Of a stretch of DNA of 8,095 bases, positions 1 through 6,048 are shown one piece after another (position 1 is the stretch's first letter; each line of letters begins with the position of its first letter). The stretch comes from JAWLFY01 sp964462125. GTDB lineage: Bacteria > Planctomycetota > Planctomycetia > Pirellulales > Pirellulaceae. Where the stretch lies: the NCBI GenBank assembly GCA_964462125.1, contig CAYWXT010000254.1:1-8095 (forward strand), given 5' to 3'. The translations under genes and the position numbers were made by a program. The notes below the pieces were generated by a model, which made no database searches, was not told where the DNA came from, and saw only the letters and a program-made list of their open reading frames with translations.

Positions 1-1
1 G

Positions 2-1000
2 CCCGGCGACATTGCCATGTGTACGACGCGCGCATACATTCGCCCGGTGCACGTCGAGTACGCGGTCAGCAAAGGGATCCACGTTTTCATGGAGAAACCC
101 TTTTCTCCGGATCCCGTGGGACTGCACCGGATGCTTCGTGCCGGCGAAATGGCAGAGGAGAACGGCGTGAAGATCGCGGCAGGTTTACAATGCCGGCACT
201 CACCGGCGCGCGCAGCCCTGATTGAGAAGATACGCGGCGGCGAAATGGGGGATCTGTCGTACATTCGCGCCAATCGAATGGGCGGTCGACGGTGGATGGG
301 GGACCAGGGTGAGAAGTCGAATGTCCTGACCGAGCAGTTGAAGTTTGGGAAAATCGGTTTGCTTTGGATCGGATCGGGGCACATGGTCGACAATTTGATT
401 CACCAAATCGACGAATGCTGCTGGTTGATGGACGATTGGCCTGTCTCCTGTCATGGCATGGGCGGACGCGAGGTCGGCAGCACCGATCGCGGTCAGAACC
501 TTGATACCTATTCGATGGAATTCACCTTCCCAAATGGAAAAAAAGCCTTTTGCGGATTCCGCCGCGCGCATCAAGGACACAACGAGTTTGCTACTTTCGT
601 GCATGGCAATAAGAAAGCGGGTCAGTTCTCCGGGAACGTGCATAAGGCGACCGTGCACATGTTCAAGGATCACCGTATCGATGACGAGAATGTCGAGTCG
701 TCGCCGACACCGGACGCTCTGAACCCGTGGGATTATGAGTGGATCAGTTTCATTAAGAGCATCCGAAACGACCGGCCGCATAACGAAGCAAAGCGTGCGG
801 TGTACGCTGACTACGCATCGTTGATGGGACGTGCCGCAGCGCATCTGAACCGGATTGTGACGTGGGACGAAGTCGTGAACTCCGAGTTTCAGTTCTGTGA
901 CTATCTCGACGAAATGACGGTCGAAAGCGAGCCGCCCGTGTTGGCCGACGACGACGGTTACTTCCCAGCACCCGAGGCGGGGCAATGGAACGAGATCTGA
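2..1000 (+). CDS. Gfo/Idh/MocA family oxidoreductase, C-terminal part (5' end outside window)
   Basis: This reading frame is open from the first bases of the window to TGA at 998-1000, giving 332 visible residues. The ATG at 17 is internal, because coding sequence (PGDIA) continues upstream of it. The glycine-rich NAD(P)-binding start of the Rossmann fold lies off the window. What remains shows the family hallmark EKP motif (HVFMEKPF, codons 92-100), whose lysine is the usual catalytic residue, in the context HVEYAVSKGIHVFMEKP. It is followed by the C-terminal alpha/beta dimerisation and substrate domain, including GSGHMVDNLIHQIDECCW with the conserved histidine/aspartate region and NLDTYSMEFTFPNGK. 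Family members are NAD(P)-dependent dehydrogenases of sugars, inositols or related polyols; the substrate here cannot be told. Many planctomycete paralogs carry a Tat signal, but the N-terminus is not visible. The gene is separated from the next one by the tandem repeat array, so co-transcription is uncertain. Confidence 0.9.
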   Translation, partial: PGDIAMCTTRAYIRPVHVEYAVSKGIHVFMEKPFSPDPVGLHRMLRAGEMAEENGVKIAAGLQCRHSPARAALIEKIRGGEMGDLSYIRANRMGGRRWMGDQGEKSNVLTEQLKFGKIGLLWIGSGHMVDNLIHQIDECCWLMDDWPVSCHGMGGREVGSTDRGQNLDTYSMEFTFPNGKKAFCGFRRAHQGHNEFATFVHGNKKAGQFSGNVHKATVHMFKDHRIDDENVESSPTPDALNPWDYEWISFIKSIRNDRPHNEAKRAVYADYASLMGRAAAHLNRIVTWDEVVNSEFQFCDYLDEMTVESEPPVLADDDGYFPAPEAGQWNEI

Positions 1001-1002
1001 AC

Positions 1003-1010
1003 AGGAGGGA
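1003..1010 (+). promoter_or_regulatory. Shine-Dalgarno-like AGGAGGGA with no gene behind it
   Basis: A perfect anti-16S match (AGGAGG) begins 3 bases after the oxidoreductase stop codon. No ATG follows at a useful distance, because the tandem repeat starts at 1013. It may be a ribosome binding site separated from its gene by growth of the repeat, or simply a purine-rich chance match. The downstream gene has its own site at 1276. Confidence 0.25.
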
Positions 1011-1012
1011 GA

Positions 1013-1255
1013 GGCCGGACGGCTCGCGCCGTGCCGTTACAAGGGGCCGGACGGCTTGCGCCGTGCCGTTACAAGAGGCCGGACGGCTTGCGCCGTGCCN
1101 NNNNNNNNNNNNNNNNNNNNNNNNNNNNNNNNNNNNNNNNNNNNNNNNNNNNNNNNNNNNNNNNNNNNNNNNNNNNNNNNNNNNNNNNNNNNNNNNNNNG
1201 GCTTGCGCCGTGCCGTTACAAGAGGCCGGACGGCTTGCGCCGTGCCGTTACAAGG
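1013..1255 (+). repeat. 32-bp tandem hairpin repeat array, interrupted by assembly gap
   Basis: Units starting GGCCGGACGGC recur with an exact 32-bp period at 1013, 1045 and 1077 (cut by the gap at 1100). The array resumes at 1200-1223 and ends with a full unit at 1224-1255. Units are nearly identical. The first has CTCGCG where the others have CTTGCG, and the first and last read ACAAGG where internal ones read ACAAGA. Each unit contains the inverted repeat ACGGC-TTGC-GCCGT, which extends outward through CGG/CCG if one G is bulged, so each RNA copy could fold into an 8-bp stem with a TTGC tetraloop. No frame contains a stop codon in the unit, which creates spurious open frames running into the next gene. 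The true copy number is unknown because of the gap. Confidence 0.93.
1100..1199. other. Assembly gap (100 N)
   Basis: Exactly 100 undetermined bases lie inside the tandem repeat. A round number of N is the usual placeholder for a gap of unknown size, so distances across this point are nominal. The identical repeat units on both sides explain why assembly broke here. Confidence 0.97.
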
Positions 1256-1275
1256 GGATGGCGTTGGGTGCTTGT

Positions 1276-1280
1276 GGAGG
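1276..1280 (+). promoter_or_regulatory. Ribosome binding site deciding the start at 1288
   Basis: GGAGG lies 7 bases before ATG 1288, which opens directly into a signal peptide. An in-frame ATG at 1258 has only AAGGGG from the repeat before it and would prepend ten residues ahead of the signal peptide, so 1288 is preferred. Confidence 0.7.
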
Positions 1281-1287
1281 ACGATCG

Positions 1288-3879
1288 ATGAGATCTATCG
1301 TGCTGGCAGCGTTCCTGGCGTGCTCGAATGTCGCGTTCCATGCCGTGATTGCCGTCGCGTCTGAGCGATTCACAGAGCGGATCGCTCCCGTCCTGGAAGA
1401 ATCTTGCTTGGACTGTCACCAGGGCGAGGGAGCCGAAGGTCAGCTCGATCTGGGGCGACTGAAGTGGAAGCCCAACGATCGTGCCAATCGTGATCGCTGG
1501 GTCCTGATTCACGATCGCGTCTCCCGCGGGCAAATGCCACCGGAGGATGCTGCGCCGCTGCCCTTGGGACAACGTGCTGAATTCGTGAAGGTTGTGGCGA
1601 CCGAGCTTCATGACGCAGATCGAGCGGACGTGATCGCTCACGGCCGTGGACCGGTACGCCGTCTGACGCGAGATGAATATGAACAGAACTTGCGTGACCT
1701 GCTTCAGCTGCCGCACCTGGATATTCGTGATCGATTGCCGGCTGACCGAGAGAAAGATCGCTGCAACAAGGTGGCGGAGGTCTTGGATATCTCACGGATC
1801 CAGATGGAAGCGTATCTGGACGCCGCCGATGCCGCGCTCCGGGCAGCCGTCGCACCCGATGTCAAGCCGCGGCTCGCCGAGCATCACTCTCTGCCGGCCA
1901 CTCGCATGTTCTTGAGGGCCACCGTGCACGCCGGTCGCGAGTCAGTGATGTACGCCAAGGATTCGCAGATGGTACCGCTCAGCAACAAGGCACTTGAGCA
2001 ACTCCGCGAAGAGGATTCGCACGACCCGGAGATGGAATTGGCGATTTTCCGCTCCGCGTCGTGGCCCTACCATGGATACCCCGACACTTTTCTCGCCGAA
2101 CAAGCGGGCGCCTATCGGATCCGTTTTTCGGCCCGCGCGGTGCGGCAAGTTCGTGACTTTCGCTTGCGCCCCGCCTGGCAGTCGGTTCCGATGACGTTCC
2201 GGGCGCGAAAACGGTCCGCTGCAGACGTCTCTGGCGATGTCCGCGCAACTGGCGGAATCATCGACGTGCAGCCACAGGTCGCCGAGTATGAAACCATGAT
2301 ACGCCTCAAAGAGAACGAAACGTTTGAGTACTCCTTGTTGGGGCTGCCGGTTCCGCGCCCGCTCAATGACGACGGGCCGTTGTACTACGATTTCCCTCCC
2401 ATGCCCGAGGGCGGTCACCGCGGGATCGCGTTTCAATGGCTGGAAATCACCGGGCCGATCGACTCGGCAAGCTGGCCATCCCTGTCCCATCAAGTGCTGT
2501 TCGATGACCTGCCGATTCGCCCCCGCGACCCGAGTGACCAGCGCGCTTCCAACCTGGGCATTGAGATCGTATCCGACCAGCCGGAACAGGATGCGGTAGG
2601 GCTTCTCCGCCGGTTTATCCGTCGGGCCGAGCGGCACCCGACCTCCGAGGAAACCAGGAGCATTTATGAACGGCTGGTGCTCGCGGAGTTGCAGCGGGGG
2701 CAACCCTTGGCCGAAGCGTTGCTTACCGGTTACAGCGCTTTTCTCTGTTCGGGCGAATTCCTGTTTCTGCAAGAACCGATCCATTCGGATGAAAGGCAGC
2801 GTGATGTCCATCATGCGATCGCCTCGCGGCTGTCGCACTTTCTGACCAACACGCGTCCCGACCCTGCACTGATGGCACTTGCGGAGGATCAGAAACTCAC
2901 CGATGCCGAGGTGCTCGCCGCTGAAACCGATCGGCTGGTCGATTCGGACCGCTTTGACCAGTTCATTAAGAACTTTTCCGACCACTGGTTGTCATTGAAA
3001 GACATTCGGCGCGACCAGCCCGACATTCGGTTGTACCCCGAGTATCGGTTCGATGACTACTTGATCGATTCGCTCCGCCGAGAAACGCGAACTTTCTTGC
3101 GAGCCCTGGTTCGAGAGAACCTGCCGATCACAGCACTGGTCAACACCGATTTCGTCTTCGCCAACGACCGATTGTCTCGGCATTATGACTTGCCTCGGCT
3201 TGCCGGTTCGCCGATGCGCAAGACTTCGATTTCTTCTTCGAGTCCTTACGGCGGGTTGTTGACACAAGGGGCGATCATGAAGGTTTCGGCCAACGGCACA
3301 GCCACGTCACCGGTGCTCCGCGGCGCCTGGATCATGGAACGAATCGTGGGGGACACCCCGCCGCCTCCGCCGGCCCCGGTGCCCGCGATCGAACCGGATC
3401 TGCGTGGTGCGACCACGATCCGGCAGCAGCTTTCACAACACACCCAAGACGCCAGTTGCGCCAATTGTCATGCAAAATTCGATCCCGTCGGCTTCGCCCT
3501 GGAAAACTTTGACGTGATGGGCGGTTGGCGAGACCGCTACCGAAGTCTGGAAAAAGGGGACGCGATCACCGGCATCGACCGAGCCGGCCACCGGTTCCAG
3601 TATTTCGTCGCCGACACGATCGATGCCAGCGGTAGGCTGCCCGGCGGGGGTGAATTTCACAGTATCCAGGAACTGAAGGCCATTTTGAAGTCGCAGCCGC
3701 GAAGACTGGCCCAGAACTGGCTCGAACGATTAACGCTTTACGCGACCGGAACGCCGGTGCGTTTTTCGGATCGAAAGGTGATCGAGTCGATCCTGGACGA
3801 ATGCAGCCAAGACGGTTATCGCACGGCGGACCTCTTACGATGCTTGGTGCAAAGCAAGATATTTATGGGTGCAGGATGA
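1288..3879 (+). CDS. Secreted DUF1592/DUF1588-family cytochrome-like protein
   Basis: The product is 863 residues, a usual length for this planctomycete family. It opens with a signal peptide (hydrophobic residues 4-23, likely cleavage after AVA at 22-24). A planctomycete cytochrome c-like segment follows with haem-binding CLDCH at 40-44 and the later RGQMPPED stretch. The order is then DUF1587 (about 121-185, GPVRRLTRDEYEQNLRDLL), a beta-rich region of possible carbohydrate-binding type (about 210-420), DUF1595 (about 439-500), DUF1592 (about 505-640, HHAIASRLSHFL), DUF1588 (about 654-752, with GGLLTQGAIMKVSANGT and a second haem motif CANCH at 724-728) and DUF1585 (about 790-863). A proline run (PPPPPAPVP) precedes the second CxxCH. 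The protein should be exported and bind two c-type haems. The family's reaction is not established; roles in oxidative breakdown of complex polysaccharides have been proposed. The stop overlaps the next start (ATGA). Longer open frames from 985 are artefacts of the stop-free repeat. Confidence 0.9.
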   Translation: MRSIVLAAFLACSNVAFHAVIAVASERFTERIAPVLEESCLDCHQGEGAEGQLDLGRLKWKPNDRANRDRWVLIHDRVSRGQMPPEDAAPLPLGQRAEFVKVVATELHDADRADVIAHGRGPVRRLTRDEYEQNLRDLLQLPHLDIRDRLPADREKDRCNKVAEVLDISRIQMEAYLDAADAALRAAVAPDVKPRLAEHHSLPATRMFLRATVHAGRESVMYAKDSQMVPLSNKALEQLREEDSHDPEMELAIFRSASWPYHGYPDTFLAEQAGAYRIRFSARAVRQVRDFRLRPAWQSVPMTFRARKRSAADVSGDVRATGGIIDVQPQVAEYETMIRLKENETFEYSLLGLPVPRPLNDDGPLYYDFPPMPEGGHRGIAFQWLEITGPIDSASWPSLSHQVLFDDLPIRPRDPSDQRASNLGIEIVSDQPEQDAVGLLRRFIRRAERHPTSEETRSIYERLVLAELQRGQPLAEALLTGYSAFLCSGEFLFLQEPIHSDERQRDVHHAIASRLSHFLTNTRPDPALMALAEDQKLTDAEVLAAETDRLVDSDRFDQFIKNFSDHWLSLKDIRRDQPDIRLYPEYRFDDYLIDSLRRETRTFLRALVRENLPITALVNTDFVFANDRLSRHYDLPRLAGSPMRKTSISSSSPYGGLLTQGAIMKVSANGTATSPVLRGAWIMERIVGDTPPPPPAPVPAIEPDLRGATTIRQQLSQHTQDASCANCHAKFDPVGFALENFDVMGGWRDRYRSLEKGDAITGIDRAGHRFQYFVADTIDASGRLPGGGEFHSIQELKAILKSQPRRLAQNWLERLTLYATGTPVRFSDRKVIESILDECSQDGYRTADLLRCLVQSKIFMGAG

Positions 3880-5171
3880 TTCCAAGGAATGTTTCGCGGC
3901 GTGAACTGTTGCGGGGTGCCGGTGTCGCCTTGTCGCTGCCGCTGTTAGATTGCATGAACCGCGATTCGGCGTCTGCGTCGGCCGCCCCACAGACGCCCCA
4001 GCGGATGTTGTTGATCTCGAACAACCTGGGGGTGTTGCCCGAACCGTTCTTCCCGCAGACAGCGGGCAAGGACTATGCCCTTTCGCCCTACCTGCGCCAA
4101 CTCGAAGACTTTCGCAGTGACTTCACGGTCTTCAGCGGTCTTTCTCACCCGTCCTGTGAAGGTGGCCATTCGACGGAGAACTGTTTTTTGACCGGCGCGA
4201 AGCATCCGACGAGCAGCGGGTTTCGCAACACGATTTCCCTGGACCAGTACGCAGCGGACCATCTGGGCAAGTCCACGCGATTTGAAACTCTGAACCTGGG
4301 CGTCAATCTGGATACGGCGAACCGCAGCTTGTCGTGGACGCGCGACGGCGTGCTGTTACCAGCGGAGGACAGTCCGGCGCGACTGTTCCAGAGGATGTTT
4401 CTTCAGGGGGACCTTACCCAGGTCGCACAGCGATTGGAAAGACTGAAGCGGCGCGGCAGTATTTTGGATGCCGTGACCGAATCGACTCAGCGTTTCCGCC
4501 AAGGTCTCGGCCGGAACGACCGAACGAGACTCGATCAATATTTCGGCTCGATTCGCCAGCTTGAGCAACGGCTGCACCTCGCCGGCGAATGGGAACAACG
4601 ACCGAAACCGGCAGCGGAGCGGGAGCCGCCGCGGGATGTCGTCGATCGCGCGCTGTTGTTCGACAAGTTTGAACAAATGCTGACGATGGCCACACTGGCG
4701 CTGCAGTCAGATTCGACGCGGATTGTCACACTGATGGTCGACGCTTATGCGACTCCCGTGTTCGAATTGGGCGACGATGATAGGAGCACCACCGGGTACC
4801 ACCCGCTGAGCCATCACGGCATGCGTGCGGATTTGATTGCCCAACTGGAGAAAGCCGATCGTCGCCAGATGGAACTGCTGCACGACTTGATCTCGACGCT
4901 GGCCGATGACCAGGGCGAATCGGGACGTCTGCTTGACAGCACCATGGTGCTGTATGGCAGCAACATGGGAGACGCCAACACGCACGCCAACACGAACCTG
5001 CCGATCCTGCTTGCTGGCGGCGGATTCCGACACGGGCAGCACTTGTCGTTCGATCACGAGAAGAACGAACCGCTGTGCCGCTTGTTCGTCAGCATGCTTC
5101 AGCGTCTTGGGGTGCAAACCGATCGTTTCGCCAGCGGAGCGGGGACGCTCACCGGCTTGGAGCCCGTCTGA
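3876..5171 (+). CDS. DUF1552 family protein with Tat signal
   Basis: The product is 431 residues. The ATG at 3876 overlaps the preceding stop as ATGA, implying translational coupling. An in-frame ATG upstream (3801) lies inside the previous gene and would bury the signal. The N-terminus has a twin-arginine motif SRRELL at 7-12, then a hydrophobic stretch GVALSLPLLD and an Ala/Ser-rich region with AxA cleavage options around 32-37, so export in folded form is likely. The body matches DUF1552: RMLLISNNLGVLPEPFFP near the start, DFTVFSGLSHPSCEGGHS, and the C-terminal signature YGSNMGDANTHANTNLPILL from about residue 360. DUF1552 has no established activity; it resembles the related DUF1501/sulfatase-like export proteins in layout and is nearly always found beside a DUF1592 partner, as here. 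The pair probably acts together outside the cytoplasmic membrane. The gene ends with tandem stops TGA TAA. Confidence 0.9.
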   Translation: MIPRNVSRRELLRGAGVALSLPLLDCMNRDSASASAAPQTPQRMLLISNNLGVLPEPFFPQTAGKDYALSPYLRQLEDFRSDFTVFSGLSHPSCEGGHSTENCFLTGAKHPTSSGFRNTISLDQYAADHLGKSTRFETLNLGVNLDTANRSLSWTRDGVLLPAEDSPARLFQRMFLQGDLTQVAQRLERLKRRGSILDAVTESTQRFRQGLGRNDRTRLDQYFGSIRQLEQRLHLAGEWEQRPKPAAEREPPRDVVDRALLFDKFEQMLTMATLALQSDSTRIVTLMVDAYATPVFELGDDDRSTTGYHPLSHHGMRADLIAQLEKADRRQMELLHDLISTLADDQGESGRLLDSTMVLYGSNMGDANTHANTNLPILLAGGGFRHGQHLSFDHEKNEPLCRLFVSMLQRLGVQTDRFASGAGTLTGLEPV

Positions 5172-5175
5172 TAAG

Positions 5176-5200
5176 CGGCGACGTTATTTTCCGGTCGCCG
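5176..5200 (+). terminator. Hairpin 2 bp after the operon's tandem stops; copy 1 of a dispersed repeat
   Basis: CGGCGAC (5176-5182) pairs perfectly with GTCGCCG (5194-5200) around an 11-nt loop. It lies just beyond TGA TAA at 5169-5174, where an operon end hairpin would sit. No U-tract follows, so it is not a canonical intrinsic terminator; it may instead stabilise the 3' end. The segment 5182-5199 is identical to 7488-7505, so it also belongs to a dispersed repeat. Confidence 0.5.
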
Positions 5201-5437
5201 AGCGGGTGAACCAGTTCGGCGTCGATAAAGTGTTCTGGTGCAACACCAATCGTTGCGGTCGTCGTTTCAGGAGATCACCGACCACGCGGAGCGGATTCGC
5301 GCCGTGCGGCAGCACTTTCAGCTGGCTTCCTAGTCGCGCACTGCATCGTTGAGCATGAGCAAGGAAATGAATGCATCCGACTGGACAAGCTGGCCGACAC
5401 GCTTCGTGAATCCGTCGGCATTGCCGGCATCCAGTAA
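5201..5437. other. Gene-free interval with possible coding debris on both strands
   Basis: No complete gene fits here. A short + frame from 5229 to TAG 5331-5333 ends SSFQEITDHAERIRAVRQ and then HFQLAS, with the look of a gene's C-terminal helix. On the - strand, in the same frame as the nuclease remnant to its right and straight after that remnant's TGA, 35 codons (5437 down to CTA 5330-5332) read LLDAGNADGFTKRVGQLVQS followed by a hydrophobic helix. The two stops overlap tail to tail. Either or both could be decayed gene ends; neither can be assigned to a family. Confidence 0.3.
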
Positions 5438-5555
5438 TCACTCCCTCGGCCCACCGACATCCACGCCGGACGCCAACGGGTCAAACGTCGCTTCCACAGG
5501 CCGGTGATCGCTCATTCGCTCATCGTCCGGGAAATCACCGGGCCGGACAATCACC
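5438..5555 (-). pseudogene. C-terminal remnant of an endonuclease/exonuclease/phosphatase family protein
   Basis: Read on the - strand, this piece encodes VIVRPGDFPDDERMSDHRPV, then EATFDPL and a short glycine-rich tail, ending at TGA 5438-5440. The SDHRPV motif, with its Asp-His pair preceded by a GxFPDD turn, is the C-terminal active-site signature of the endonuclease/exonuclease/phosphatase superfamily, in which this histidine is the catalytic base. Only about 38 codons survive: upstream the frame runs directly into the 20-bp repeat at 5556-5575 and then into unrelated sequence, and the rest of the roughly 250-residue domain is absent. It is therefore a truncated remnant, not a gene. The family assignment rests on this one motif. 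Confidence 0.55.
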
Positions 5556-5575
5556 TTCGTGTCCGACACCTTTTT
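5556..5575 (+). repeat. 20-bp dispersed repeat, copy 1 (inverted relative to copy 2)
   Basis: TTCGTGTCCGACACCTTTTT is, in reverse complement, identical to 6755-6774 at 19 of 20 positions. The one difference is the centre of the near-palindrome GTGTC-C/G-GACAC. It sits exactly where the nuclease remnant is cut off. Its T-tract end faces the nucleotidyltransferase module. Confidence 0.75.
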
Positions 5576-5779
5576 GGAAAACGGGATAGGATAGGCGGCT
5601 TCGGGCGAGATGGCTTTCGTGGATGCAAAAGGGGCAGAGGTGGGCTGGGTGTCGAGACAGGGTCGCTGCTCAGGTGCAACGGAAAACAAAGTCGTGGCAG
5701 TCTTTTCCGATCCGATCTGTCGACCTCCGGCCTTTCCTTTTCGCCGGTGCGTGGGATTCTGCTGGAGAATGCCGCCACG
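5576..5779. other. Intergenic stretch before the nucleotidyltransferase module
   Basis: I see no convincing gene here. Short open frames exist on both strands but lack ribosome binding sites and recognisable motifs, and part of them simply translates the adjacent repeat. The stretch presumably carries the promoter of the module that follows. Confidence 0.5.
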
Positions 5780-5785
5780 TACAAT
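5780..5785 (+). promoter_or_regulatory. Possible -10 box TACAAT, suggesting a leaderless transcript
   Basis: TACAAT differs from TATAAT at one base and ends 8 bases before ATG 5794. Transcription would then begin at or next to the start codon. This would fit the lack of any Shine-Dalgarno sequence before 5788/5794. No good -35 hexamer is visible at 17-18 bp spacing, so the call is weak. Confidence 0.3.
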
Positions 5786-5793
5786 GGATGACT

Positions 5794-6048
5794 ATGACTC
5801 CAGAAGTCCGCCTGCAACGACTTGATGAAGCACGTGACCACGAAGATACGTGGATCGAGTGGTATCGGCTCACACCTCAGCAGCGCTGGGAAGAGTCGAA
5901 GAAAATTTGGCAGTTCTATCTCCAAGTCGGAGGGTCACTTGATCCCGAACCCGATAGTCAAAGTCCTTTCGACGCTGTCATGCCGCGAGGTCAAGCACCT
6001 GCTTATGGGCGGACAAGCGTGCGTGTTTTACGGCGCGGCGGAGTTTAG
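5794..6048 (+). CDS. Small protein (84 aa), first gene of a nucleotidyltransferase module
   Basis: I do not recognise a named domain. The product is a small, charged, tryptophan-rich protein: an N-terminal amphipathic part MTPEVRLQRLDEARDHED, then TWIEWYRLTPQQRWEES and KIWQFYLQVGG, a turn SLDPEPDSQSPF at about 48-59, and a basic tail ending VRVLRRGGV. An in-frame ATG two codons earlier (5788) is an alternative start; neither has a ribosome binding site. From 5939 the gene overlaps the nucleotidyltransferase gene in another frame for 110 nt, so its last 36 residues share DNA with the start of that protein. Small proteins of this type (LTPxQRW followed by GGSLDPEPDSQSPF) are, from memory, repeatedly found directly upstream of such nucleotidyltransferases, which supports a real gene with a partner role such as antitoxin or regulator. 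That role is inference. Confidence 0.65.
   Translation: MTPEVRLQRLDEARDHEDTWIEWYRLTPQQRWEESKKIWQFYLQVGGSLDPEPDSQSPFDAVMPRGQAPAYGRTSVRVLRRGGV
5929..5934 (+). promoter_or_regulatory. Internal ribosome binding site for the nucleotidyltransferase gene
   Basis: GGAGGG inside the small-protein gene lies 4 bases before TTG 5939, in the nucleotidyltransferase frame. It is the only good Shine-Dalgarno match near the beginning of the conserved domain, and it selects a TTG start. Confidence 0.5.

Noticed and set aside
200..985. Long minus-strand open frame opposite the oxidoreductase gene
   Set aside because: It is the antisense shadow of a well-supported coding frame, with no recognisable motif and no ribosome binding site.
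1013..1255. CRISPR-like array
   Set aside because: The units are contiguous 32-bp tandem repeats with no variable spacers, and no cas gene is in the window.
1942..2985. 347-codon minus-strand open frame inside the DUF1592 gene
   Set aside because: The + strand frame carries clear family domains through this whole stretch. The minus frame is a by-product of GC-rich codon use.
5610..5825. 71-codon + strand open frame before the small-protein gene
   Set aside because: It has no ribosome binding site or recognisable motif, and it overlaps the likely promoter region and start of the module.
5822..5938. Extended N-terminus of the nucleotidyltransferase from ATG 5822
   Set aside because: This part re-reads the upstream gene in another frame, has no good ribosome binding site and gives residues unlike the family. 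TTG 5939 with GGAGGG fits better.
5939..6048. A frameshift joining the small protein and the nucleotidyltransferase into one gene
   Set aside because: Each frame has its own plausible start and stop, and an internal ribosome binding site sits at the right place. A sequencing frameshift cannot be fully excluded without homologs.
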